Source: Tipula vernalis (taxonomy: Eukaryota; Arthropoda; Insecta; Diptera; Tipulidae). Taken from it: a stretch of DNA of 64,000 nt. The stretch spans positions 134,128,326 through 134,192,325 of the forward strand of contig OY282558.1 in assembly GCA_958295665.1 (NCBI GenBank), given 5' to 3'. The notes beneath the pieces are model-generated. The model did no database searches and was not told the origin of the DNA. It saw nothing but the letters and a program-made list of their open reading frames with translations. This document shows positions 44,251 through 56,269 of the stretch, in pieces (within the stretch, counting starts at the first letter, position 1; the number at the start of each line of letters is the position of its first letter). Both the position numbers and the translations under genes were made by a program.

Positions 44251-46400
44251 TTGTAAATTCCGGAAAATAGAAAATTGTTGATTGTTTTTTACATACTTCA
44301 AATCTGTGCACATTGAAATAATTTTTTCCCCTCTTTTAGATTATGAAAAGTACTGAAAGTGTTTATATTAAATGAATTAAATAACTGAGTAAGAGGGTGA
44401 GCTTTTGGGGGGCAAGAGGACAAATTTTAGTTAGTAATACACAAAATAACCAATTGATTAGAAAATTTCTGTCTCTTCTGTGTAACAAGCTTTTCGCATA
44501 GGAATTTCGAGCTTTTGTTTGGAAATATATAGTACATATACATATAAATATTTATTGGAAAACTATTCGCTCCAAGTTTCGGGTAAGCATTTTCTGCATC
44601 ATTCCAGTTCTTCATAAATACTTGAAAGTGTTAATATCCTTACCATATCTACGAAACTGATTAAACTATTAAGGTTTATTAAGCTTTTTTGTTTAAAGTA
44701 CTTACTTTTATGAAATTTTTGTGAGCTTTATCCCAGTTTTATCATTAATGAAATTTGCATTTTGTCTTAATTCTTAATTATATATAAATTACATTTATAT
44801 ACCTAAAACTAGAAGAAATTTTTCATAGTCTAAGGAGCGAAATGATGCCGGTACGAAAAAAAAATTGACTTAATTTAATGTTGTCACCTACATCATTTTA
44901 ATTTACCCCATCAACTTTCTCTCGCACCATAAACTTTTCATTTATCTTACTAATTTCATTGCCACTCAAAATCATAAAATCTTAATATCTCTCCGTCTAT
45001 TTAATTTAATATCCAAAAACATTGTGTAATCCTAAATACCTATACATAAATATCACACTTAAGGTCTTATAGCTAGACGGTGGTTGTGATTTACCGGAGA
45101 TAACATACAAAAACCATTATTTTATCATCCCATTTAGAGAAGCGAAATAAAAAGTTTTAAGATGCTGCTTTTTTTTATGATATGTACACACGACACTGGT
45201 TGGTATCAACTGAAACTAAACACTTTAATTATCATCATATCACATTGTGTTGTATTTACATAAATAAGGCACAACACTATGTACAGGTGTATACTAAGAA
45301 TAACATTACCGGGCAAAGTGGATTTTATTTGCATTCATTGAAATGCTCGAACAAAACATTTTTATTTTTTGTTATTTGCCAACATAAAGCGATAAAATTT
45401 GTGGAAAATATGAACGAGTACATACACAAAAAAAAATGTATTTGGAATTTTATTTTTTATGGTGTTATTATACCTGGTCAGGCCTAAAAGAAATAAAATG
45501 GATTTTAATTTAGAAATTTAATTATAAATGGAAGTGAAGCAATAAAAAAGTTTGTTTTCATTTTGTTTATTAGTTATGGGCATGTTTTAGAACATGTGTT
45601 GTGCCTAAAGTCAAATTCTATATTTATTTATTTTTTGTATTAAGTAAATGGAATAAAAGTTTTTGGCATACTCAATTAAGTCTCAATTGTTGGGTCGTAT
45701 TCGAACCAATTATACCTAAATAAATTGGGATTGTTAAAAGCTCTAACCGTTTAACTTGTTTACTTTCAATAAAAATGACTTTATGCTAAATAGGACAATA
45801 AAAAATGCATATTGAGATTTACAATTAATAAGGTTGAAACAATAAAAAATTTGAAATCAAAAATTTGAGTTATGTATGAATATGAATTACTTTTGTTTAC
45901 TGCTACTGATACAGAAAATTTGCATTTGGAAACCGAATACTTTAGTTAAATTAATTATTTTTTCTTTGTATTTGATCGATAATTTTTAATTCTTTGAAAT
46001 AAAGTTTAAATACACAAAACTGAGAGTTTCGTTTCCAACCATTATTCATTTAATCTGTTAGTTGACGAGCAGGAGACTGGAGTGGGCGGCATAGAATTTG
46101 TATTAATTTCAATCTGACTTCTTCTAGTTCTTTTGAAATTTGGTTAGGCAATAAAGCTCTGAACAGGGTAAAAACACCATAATCATAATTCAAGAATATT
46201 TTCAAATAACGCATATAAAAAATGTTGATTAATCTCGGTGAGCTTAAAAAGCTTTGAACAAAAATCTACAAAAGCGTTGGAAATTTCTAAAAATTTACTT
46301 AACCCATAAAACTATCTAATTATACGTGTAAAATAATAACAAGTGTTTTAAAATAAGAAAAGGGAAATGGGTTATGAGGGGGTTGGGAAATTAAATTTTT
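44250..46400. other. AT-rich non-coding DNA
   Basis: No supported gene or transposon protein. A 101-codon plus-strand frame at 45,182-45,487 has no recognisable domain and no codon signature, so I leave it uncalled. AGCTTT/AAAGCT words recur here as in the other unique AT-rich stretches. Confidence 0.4.
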
Positions 46401-46404
46401 TTTT

Positions 46405-48043
46405 ACATGGGACATGGGACATGGGACATGGGACATGGGACATGGGACATGGGACATGGGACATGGGACATGGGACATGGGACATGGGACATGGGACATG
46501 GGACATGGGACATGGGACATGGGACATGGGACATGGGACATGGGACATGGGACATGGGACATGGGACATGGGACATGGGACATGGGACATGGGACATGGG
46601 ACATGGGACATGGGACATGGGACATAAGACATGGGACATGGGACATGGGACATGGGACATGGGACATGGGACATGGGACATGGGACATGAGACATGGGAC
46701 ATAAGACATGGGACATGGGACATGGGACATGGGACATGGGACATGGGACATGGGACATGGGACATGGGACATGGGACATGGGACATGGGACATGGGACAT
46801 GGGACATGGGACATGGGACATGGGACATGGGACATGGGACATGGGACATGGGACATGGGACATGGGACATGGGACATGGGACATGGGACATGGGACATGG
46901 GACATGGGACATGGGACATGGGACATGGGACATGGGACATGGGACATGGGACATGGGACATGGGACATGGGACATGGGACATGGGACATGGGACATGGGA
47001 CATGGGACATGGGACATGGGACATGGGACATGGGACATGGGACATGGGACATGGGACATGGGACATGGGACATGGGACATGGGACATGGGACATGGGACA
47101 TGGGACATGGGACATGGGACATGGGACATGGGACATGGGACATGGGACATGGGACATGGGACATGGGACATGGGACATGGGACATGGGACATGGGACATG
47201 GGACATGGGACATGGGACATGGGACATGGGACATGGGACATGGGACATGGGACATGGGACATGGGACATGGGACATGGGACATGGGACATGGGACATGGG
47301 ACATGGGACATGGGACATGGGACATGGGACATGGGACATGGGACATGGGACATGGGACATGGGACATGGGACATGGGACATGGGACATGGGACATGGGAC
47401 ATGGGACATGGGACATGGGACATGGGACATGGGACATGGGACATGGGACATGGGACATGGGACATGGGACATGGGACATGGGACATGGGACATGGGACAT
47501 GGGACATGGGACATGGGACATGGGACATGGGACATGGGACATGGGACATGGGACATGGGACATGGGACATGGGACATGGGACATGGGACATGGGACATGG
47601 GACATGGGACATGGGACATGGGACATGGGACATGGGACATGGGACATGGGACATGGGACATGGGACATGGGACATGGGACATGGGACATGGGACATGGGA
47701 CATGGGACATGGGACATGGGACATGGGACATGGGACATGGGACATGGGACATGGGACATGGAACATGGGACATGGAACATGGGACATGGAACATGGGACA
47801 TGGAACATGGGACATGGAACATGGGACATGGAACATGGGACATGGAACATGGAACATGGGACATGGAACATGGGACATGGAACATGGGACATGGGACATG
47901 GGACATGGAACATGGGACATGGAATATGGGACATAAAACATGGGACATAGAACACGGGACAAGGAACATGGGACATGGAACATGGGATATGGAACATGGG
48001 ACATGGAACATGGGACATGGGATCTGGGAAATGGGACATGTAG
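46405..48043 (+). repeat. Heptamer satellite (GGGACAT)n
   Basis: About 1.64 kb of a 7-bp unit, GGGACAT on the plus strand. From ~46,405 to ~47,757 it is almost perfectly uniform (~190 units), with rare variants such as ACATAAGAC near 46,622 and 46,700. From ~47,758 to 48,010 it alternates GGAACAT and GGGACAT, and it decays at the end. Because the unit has no stop codon and 7 is not a multiple of 3, very long open frames appear in most frames on both strands. They are artefacts. Confidence 0.97.
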
Positions 48044-48059
48044 GATGATAACAGGGTCG

Positions 48060-51000
48060 TAAAATCAAATCAAAAATTAAAAATTAAAATTTAAAAATGA
48101 AAATTAAAAATTCAAAATTTAAAATTCAAAATTCAAAATTCTAAATTAAAAATTCAAAATTCAAAATTCAAAATTCCAAATTCCAAATTCCGAATTTAAA
48201 ATTCAAAATTCAAAATTCAAAATTCAAAATTCCAAATTCCAAATTTAAAATTCAAAATTCATTCAAAATTCAAAATTAAAATTCAAAATTAAAAATTCAA
48301 AATTCAAAATTCAAAATTTAAAATTTAAAATTTAAAATTCAAAATTTAAAATTCAAAATTCAAAATTCAAAATTCAAAATTCAAAATTCAAAATTCCAAA
48401 TTCCAAATTCCAAATTCCAAATTCCAAATTCCGAATTTAAAATTCAAAATTCTAAATTTCCAAATTATAAATTAAAAATGATAAACTAAAAATTTAAAAT
48501 TAATGGTTAAACATTAAAATTTTAAATTAAAAAATTAAATATTAAAGATTAAAATTAAAAAATTAAAGACTAAAATTTGCAAATTAACAGTTAAAAATAA
48601 AAAATAAAAAATTTAAAATTAAAATTTACCAGTTTAAAACTAAAAATTTAAATTAAACCTTCTCACAAAAATTTTAATTTAAAAATTAAATTAAACATTA
48701 AAATTTAAAAATTAGAGACTAAAATTTATGAATTAGAAAGTAAAAATTATAAATTGAAAATTAGGAATTTAAAATTATAAATTTAAAACTATAAATGTAA
48801 AATTAAACATTAAAAACTAAGATTTTACAATAAATTTAAAAATTAAATGTTAAAGAATGAAATTTAAAAATTAACAACTAAAATTTAAAAATTAAAATTC
48901 AAAAATTAAAAATTAAGTATTAAAAATTAAAAATTTAAAAATTAAAAATTAAAAATTACTAATTTAAAACTAAAAACTAAATTAAACATTAAACACAAAA
49001 TTAAATTTTAAATTTTAAAAGTAAATTATAAAGGTTAAAATTTAAAAATTAAAGACTTGAAATTAAAAATTAAAAATTACAAATTAAAAATTAAAAATTA
49101 AAAATTAAAAATTCAAAATTCAAAATTAAAAATTCTAAATTTAAAATTTAAAATTTAAAATTTAAAATTTAAAATTTAAAATTTAAAATTTAAAATTTAA
49201 AATTTAAAATTTAAAATTTAAAATTTAAAATTTAAAATTTAAAATTTAAAATTTAAAATTTAAAATTTAAAATTTAAAATTTAAAATTTAAAATTTAAAA
49301 TTTAAAATTTAAAATTTAAAATTTAAAATTTAAAATTTAAAATTTAAAATTTAAAATTTAAAATTTAAAATTTAAAATTTAAAATTTAAAATTTAAAATT
49401 TAAAATTTAAAATTTAAAATTTAAAATTTAAAATTTAAAATTTAAAATTTAAAATTTAAAATTTAAAATTTAAAATTTAAAATTTAAAATTTAAAATTTA
49501 AAATTTAAAATTTAAAATTTAAAATTTAAAATTTAAAATTTAAAATTTAAAATTTAAAATTTAAAATTTAAAATTTAAAATTTAAAATTTAAAATTTAAA
49601 ATTTAAAATTTAAAATTTAAAATTTAAAATTTAAAATTTAAAATTTAAAATTTAAAATTTAAAATTTAAAATTTAAAATTTAAAATTTAAAATTTAAAAT
49701 TTAAAATTTAAAATTTAAAATTTAAAATTTAAAATTTAAAATTTAAAATTTAAAATTTAAAATTTAAAATTTAAAATTTAAAATTTAAAATTTAAAATTT
49801 AAAATTTAAAATTTAAAATTTAAAATTTAAAATTTAAAATTTAAAATTTAAAATTTAAAATTTAAAATTTAAAATTTAAAATTTAAAATTTAAAATTTAA
49901 AATTTAAAATTTAAAATTTAAAATTTAAAATTTAAAATTTAAAATTTAAAATTTAAAATTTAAAATTTAAAATTTAAAATTTAAAATTTAAAATTTAAAA
50001 TTTAAAATTTAAAATTTAAAATTTAAAATTTAAAATTTAAAATTTAAAATTTAAAATTTAAAATTTAAAATTTAAAATTTAAAATTTAAAATTTAAAATT
50101 TAAAATTTAAAATTTAAAATTTAAAATTTAAAATTTAAAATTTAAAATTTAAAATTTAAAATTTAAAATTTAAAATTTAAAATTTAAAATTTAAAATTTA
50201 AAATTTAAAATTTAAAATTTAAAATTTAAAATTTAAAATTTAAAATTTAAAATTTAAAATTTAAAATTTAAAATTTAAAATTTAAAATTTAAAATTTAAA
50301 ATTTAAAATTTAAAATTTAAAATTTAAAATTTAAAATTTAAAATTTAAAATTTAAAATTTAAAATTTAAAATTTAAAATTTAAAATTTAAAATTTAAAAT
50401 TTAAAATTTAAAATTTAAAATTTAAAATTTAAAATTTAAAATTTAAAATTTAAAATTTAAAATTTAAAATTTAAAATTTAAAATTTAAAATTTAAAATTT
50501 AAAATTTAAAATTTAAAATTTAAAATTTAAAATTTAAAATTTAAAATTTAAAATTTAAAATTTAAAATTTAAAATTTAAAATTTAAAATTTAAAATTTAA
50601 AATTAAATATTAAATATTAAAAATTCATAATTAAAAATTAAAAATTTAAAATTTAAAATTTAAAATTTAAAATTCAAAATTCAAAATTCAAAATTCAAAA
50701 TTAAACTTAAAAATTAAAAATTAAAAATTAAAAATTTAAAATTCAAAATCCATAATTCATAAATCAAAATTCTAAATTCTAAATTCAAAATTCAAAATTT
50801 AAAATTCAAAATTCAAAATTCAAAATTAAAAATTTTAAATTCAAAATAAATAATTAAATATTAAAAATTTAATGTTTAAACTTAAAAATTCAAAATTTAA
50901 TGTTAAAACTTAAAAATTTAAATTTTAAAAAAAAAATAAAAAAATTAAAAATTATAAATTAAAAATTTAATATTAATGGTTAAACATTAAAATTTTAAAT

Positions 51001-52560
51001 TAAAAAATTAAATATTAAAGAATAAAATTAAAAAATTAAAGACAAATTTGCAAATTAACAGATAAAACAAAAAAAGTTAAAAACTTAAAATTAAAATTTA
51101 CCAGTTTAAAAGTAAAAATTTAAATTAAACCTTAACACTAAAATTTTAAATTAAAAAATTAAATATTAAAAATTAAAATTTAAAAATTAGAGACTAAAAT
51201 TTAAAAATTAAAAATTAGAAAGAAAAAATTATTAATTGAAAATTAAGAATTTAAAATTATAAATTTAAAACTATAAATGTAAAATTAAACATTAAACACT
51301 AAGATTTTACAATAAATTTAAAAATTAAATGTTAAAGAATGAAATTTAAAAATTACCAAATAAAATTTAAAAATTAAAATTCAAAAATTAAAAATTAAGT
51401 ATTAAAAATTCAAAATTTAAAAATTTATAATTAAAAATTAAAAATTACTAATTTAAAACTAAAAATTAAATTAAACATTAAACACAAAATTAAATTTTAA
51501 ATTTTAAAAGTAAATTTTAAAGGTTAAAATTATTATTTGAAAATTAAGAATTTAAAATTATAAATTTAAAACTATAAATGTAAAATTAAACATTAAACAC
51601 CAAGATTTTACAATAAATTTAAAAATTAAATGTTAAAGAATGAAATTTAAAATTTAACAACTAAAATTTAAAAATTAAAATTCAAAAATTAAAAATTAAG
51701 TATTAAAAATTAAAAATTTAAAAATTTATAATTAAAAATTAAAAATTACTAATTTAAAACTAAAAATTAAATTAAACATTAAAGACAAAATTAAATTTTA
51801 AATTTTAAAAGTAAATTTTAAAGTTTAAAATTTAAAAATTAAAGACTTAAAATTCAAAATTCAAAATTCAAAATTAAAATTAAAAATTAAAAATCAAAAG
51901 TCTAAATTCTAAATTCAAAATTCAAATTTAAAACAATAAATTAAAAAATTAAATTTTAAAGATTGAAATTCAAAAATTAATGACTAAAATTTAAAAATTA
52001 AGATTAAAAAATTAAAAATAAAGTATTAAAAATTAAAAATGTAAAAATTGATAATTAAAAATTAAAAATTACTAATTTAAAACTGAAAATTAAATTTTAA
52101 ATTTTAAAACTAAATTTTGAAGGTTAAATTTAAAAATTAAAGACTTAAAATTAAAAATTAAAAATTGAAAATTCTAAATTAAAAATTAAAAATTAAAAAT
52201 TTAAAATTAAAAATTAAAAATTAAAAATTAAATATTAAAAATTAATAATTAAAAATTGAAAATTTAAAATTTAAAATTCAAAATTCAAAATTCAAATTCA
52301 AAATTCAAAGTTCAAAATTTAAAATTTAAAAATTCAAAATTCAAAATTCAAATTTCAAAATTAAAATTAAAAATTCAAAATTCAAAATTAAAAGTCTAAA
52401 TTCTAAATTCTAAATTCTAAATTCTAAATTCTAAATTGAAAATTCAAATTAGAAAATTCGTAATTCATAATTAAAAATTCAAATGAAAAATGACTTTATT
52501 CTAATTAAAAATTATAAATTAAAAACAAATAATTAAAAGATACGAATTAAAAATTAAAGT
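48060..52560. repeat. AT-rich heptamer satellite domain
   Basis: About 4.5 kb made almost only of A and T with occasional C or G, built of 7-bp words AAAATTC (48,070-48,460), AAAATTT, AAAAATT and their decayed forms. A uniform core lies at 49,139-50,603. Longer blocks are duplicated: the segment starting TAATGGTTAAACATT at ~48,501 recurs at ~50,973, and its later part (from ~48,757) recurs at ~51,236 and ~51,540. No gene is present. Confidence 0.93.
49139..50603. repeat. Uniform (AAAATTT)n core array
   Basis: About 209 perfect tandem copies of AAAATTT with no visible variant over 1.46 kb. The unit is the same on both strands (AAATTTT is a rotation of it), so the array is self-complementary. 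Confidence 0.97.
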
Positions 52561-54870
52561 CGTATTGATTTGACAATTCAATCGGCTATGTACAAACAAC
52601 CAAAAAGCGATGATTGGATACATTTTACTGGAGAAACGAGATTATGACTTTTTGAGGTAGTGTAGTTTAACAGGGAATGTGAGGAATTCCTTGAATCTGT
52701 TTTGGTTCATGCAAGACTCGTTCAGATTCAAACATTTTGTTGTTGTTCAACATAATTTCCAGTATCTCTTGTATCGTTTTAACGGCAAAAATTGGGTCGC
52801 ATCCAATAAACTGCAACATTCTGAATGTCTAATTAAATCAATTACTTAAGACGCCAATGATAAAAGCGATCTGGCTTCCAATCAGTTAAATCGAGAAGAA
52901 TTTATGATCTTTCAAATGCAAGAAGGCGTTTGTAACAGTCTTGTATTTATCTTTAACAAAAAAAATGTTTATTGCAATAAAGCTGTTTTTAAATATTAAA
53001 AACTCCAAATTGACGTAAGAACTGTTCTGTTCGCTACTACAAATATTCGTTAACTACCTATAGTTATTATCGTATTACCAAATTCACATTTCTATCATTC
53101 AGGATTACAGCAGGTCACAAAAAATAAAAATAAAATTATTTTCATCTTGATAAAACCGTATTTGCTAACCTAAAACCCAATCGTTATGATATATACCATA
53201 ATCAATATCGTGTTTAAATCCGTACATCTATATTACGTATATAGATATTTCTGTGGGTTCCAACATCGTTTACTAAATCTATCGTCGCACATACATTTAT
53301 ACCGAAAATAGAGAGAATACACATAAATTTATTATGTTTAATATATTATACTGGAAATGGCGGCCAGTGGAAGAGCGAATATATTGACACATAATGTGTG
53401 CGAGCAAATAATATTTTTTTTATACGACTACGGCTAAGGCTACGTTTTTTATTATATCACACGATAACCAAAAACCGAATATTTGTTTTTATAAACAAAT
53501 AACAACAATATTATGATGGACAACTGAATACCACCTTCCCGCAATATATGAATACCCAAAAATATAATATTTGTTGTTTATTTATTTAATGTGCTGTGTT
53601 GTTTTTAGGCGGCGAATACACAATTTACTGGTCCGTATATTGTAATTTTCAAAAGGATTTGATACGCGTTCCAACATATTTACATATTTGTTACATGGAA
53701 ATTGCGGATTAAGCAACATTGCTGGCATTATGAAATTTTATGTTGGATACACATTTGGTTACCAAAAAAAATACACAAATAAATCGTGAACTAACATAAA
53801 TGTCTAAACATTGCGTGTTGGGCTATAAATGTATTCACCTTTGTTCGACTATATGTAATTATTGGAATTGAGATAACATCATTGAAGCGCCGCATCGTTA
53901 TTTGTATGTTACAGGTGTACCATATACACGCTAGCATTGTCTGCATTAAATATTTCTATTTGTGTAGTATAGTATATAGTACTATATGAAGCCAATTTTA
54001 TCTTAATTTTCATAAACATACAAAAGTTTTGTACTATGTTAGCAGAAAACTGAATACACAGACAAAACAAAAAATTTTGTTGCTCAAAGTCTTATCTATG
54101 TTTGTCTATTCTATTCATTTGTTTTTCCTATTTTCTTAAAAACAACAATCCTCACACAAAAGTTTTTCTTTATTTTCTAATATGTTTTTGTCTTGTTCTT
54201 CTCGGCGGACGTCATTTTTATATGGAATCCTTTAAGTGTTTCGTCTTCCTTCTTGCTGTTGTTGGGATTTTTTTTTTTTTTTTTTTTTTTTAAATGCAAC
54301 TTAAGAGATTACTGTTGTCGCTTTTCTTTATAATTTATTATCATTAATTATACGGTTGTTGTTTAAGTTTTATTTTAATGTGTATCTAAAGATTAAAGTA
54401 GTTTTTAGTTTTTGCGCAGGGAATGTAGGTTGGATTCTTTGGGATACAATGGGAATGTTATTTTTACTTATGTAAAATGTCTGAACTTTTAATATAAATT
54501 TTATCATCAAATGGTCGAATAATGGTCGAAATCTGAACAATAATTCAAGTTAATATGCTAAACATTTTGCTTAAACTATCTAAAAGCAATCTAACAAAAG
54601 ATTTAATATTAACTACGAAGTAAGAAAATGGCCTCACCAAACAGTAAACACGGCTCTCTCGATATAACGAATTTATAACTCATCGTACAGCGAAGTTCAG
54701 TTTCATGATGCGTATGAGTGGGGAATGTCTAAGCCATGCAGGGCAAGACTTTAGTACAGTGAGTGTAAATTTAATATATCTGTGGAGTATCAAAATGCGA
54801 TGTTGAAAAACCATCCAATTCCAGAAATTGAGCGGAGATTAATCAGCTCGCGCATTGCAGGTTTAATTCC
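52560..54870. other. AT-rich non-coding DNA
   Basis: No supported gene. It includes a poly-T run at 54,270-54,291. Nothing recognisable beyond simple sequence. Confidence 0.4.
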
Positions 54871-55520
54871 TACCACATGAATTCCGCCAATATTGTGGGT
54901 GGCAGGCAATCAAAAACCAACCCTGAGTTGGCTCAATTTAGAAAGTAATAATCGTTTTATTGTTTTCACTCGGCCCCCATTGACGAATTTGATGAGTGCC
55001 CGTATGGCAGTAATGCAACCCAGTGCCCATTGCCCAGGTGAAATATTATCATCCTGATGTAACATATTGTAATAGTGTCACCGAACTTTGATAATTGAAT
55101 CAAAGAAGCACGAAATCGAGTTTCAATTTGAGTCTTGATTGTATATGGACCAGCATAATCTACGCTTGTTTGCAAAATTGACCCGTTGTAGTGGTATTTG
55201 TCCCATTAGTTGCTTTTATATTATTTTCTTCTATCGAAAGCAACTGATGCAGTTGTGTATTTGAGCATTCGTAGTCTAATGTAACGGTAACTCGGTTAAA
55301 CATAAATATATTTTCTTTCCTAGGTGATTTTATCAGCCAAGAAAGGTTAGTTTTGGAATCATACTATTACGAGAAATTGGAGGCGTTGCGAGCTCTAGCG
55401 GTTTGAGGGCAAGCGTAAGCAACCTTGGTTTTCGCGGAAACGATGTTGAGTTGTACTTCTTCGATAGAGGTTGATTGTAGTGCGAGCTACTTATAAAGAC
55501 AGCGACATAGTCACACAAAT
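54870..55520 (-). pseudogene. BEL/Pao fragment: RNase H, integrase start, DUF5641
   Basis: On the minus strand: an RNase H remnant (NIVSAKTKVA, ~55,455-55,430), the integrase entry with first Asp in LQTSVDYAGPYTIKT (~55,175-55,130), and then, after a deletion removing most of the core, the DUF5641-type segment DDNISPGQWALGCITAI (~55,055-55,005) with GGRVKTIKRLLL following. Several frameshifts are present. It is an internally deleted copy of a BEL element. Confidence 0.7.
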
Positions 55521-55904
55521 GCAGTATTTTATCTGAGTATAACTACCACAAATTTCTTTAAGTGCAATTGGATGTGAATGGCAGGTAAACTTTAATGGAA
55601 AAACTAGTGGCTTGTGGATCAAAATTCGTTCGGCGCTCGTTTGCGAAGATGGTATCCACTGAGTCTCTAAAGGAAATTTAATTGAATTTGTAGCAGTGAA
55701 ATGAATCGCCTGATTGTTTGGATATAACAGTGATTTATTAGGCTTAAAAGTTAGCGTGGTACTGTGAATATGTCCCTACTTTCAATTTTCAAGTGCTTGC
55801 CGAATGCTCAATTCATAAATTCCCTCCATCGATGCACTCCTGCACGGCTGGTACTTCCGTCTACCAAAAGTATCTTAATATTTCTTGGGCAGACAAACAG
55901 GTTA

Positions 55905-56236
55905 CGGTTTATTGACGATCTGTAATATAATCCATAGAAGTCACAAAATATTGGTTGGGTTTTTATCTGGTAATGGAATTAGATAGATGATGATTTGATG
56001 GATTTGTTATAATCTTCTTAGAATATGTATGTGTCGGTGAGCTCTGATATAATCTCTTGAAGTTACAAAATAATTGCCGATCAGCCCAGATAAATACGAC
56101 CCGAAATAAAGGGTTATACGTATTTGTTGTAAACCTCTAAACATTTATGTATTTCTGTGAGATGTCACATACATAGTCCTTTGAAGTCAGAAAATATTTG
56201 GTAGCTCAGCCCAGATGAATATGACACGAGATACAG
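55905..56236 (+). repeat. Degenerate ~120-bp tandem repeat, ~2.7 copies
   Basis: Units start near 55,920, 56,041 and 56,162. Shared words include TAT(A)ATC(T)C(A/T)TGAAGT(C/T)A(C/G)AAAATA, CAGCCCAGAT(A/G)AATA and TATGTATxTxTGTGAG. The third copy is incomplete where LINE sequence begins. The region 55,520-55,905 before it is unassigned. Confidence 0.6.
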
Positions 56237-56269
56237 GATGAGTATCTCAAGGAAATCCAAAAGCGCAAC

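Noticed and set aside
45182..45487. 101-codon frame in AT-rich DNA
   Set aside because: No domain, no conserved motif and AT-driven composition; not supported as a gene.
46405..48043. CRISPR-like or telomeric array
   Set aside because: There are no spacers between units, so it is not CRISPR. The unit does not match the TTAGG insect telomere, and there is no sign of a chromosome end.
46320..48068. Very long open frames (up to 582 codons) on both strands
   Set aside because: They are the translation of a stop-free 7-bp repeat in different frames, giving endless heptapeptide repeats. No gene signal exists.
54102..54293. Hydrophobic 63-codon frame ending in poly-Phe
   Set aside because: The end is translation of a poly-T run, and the rest is AT-rich and without motif.
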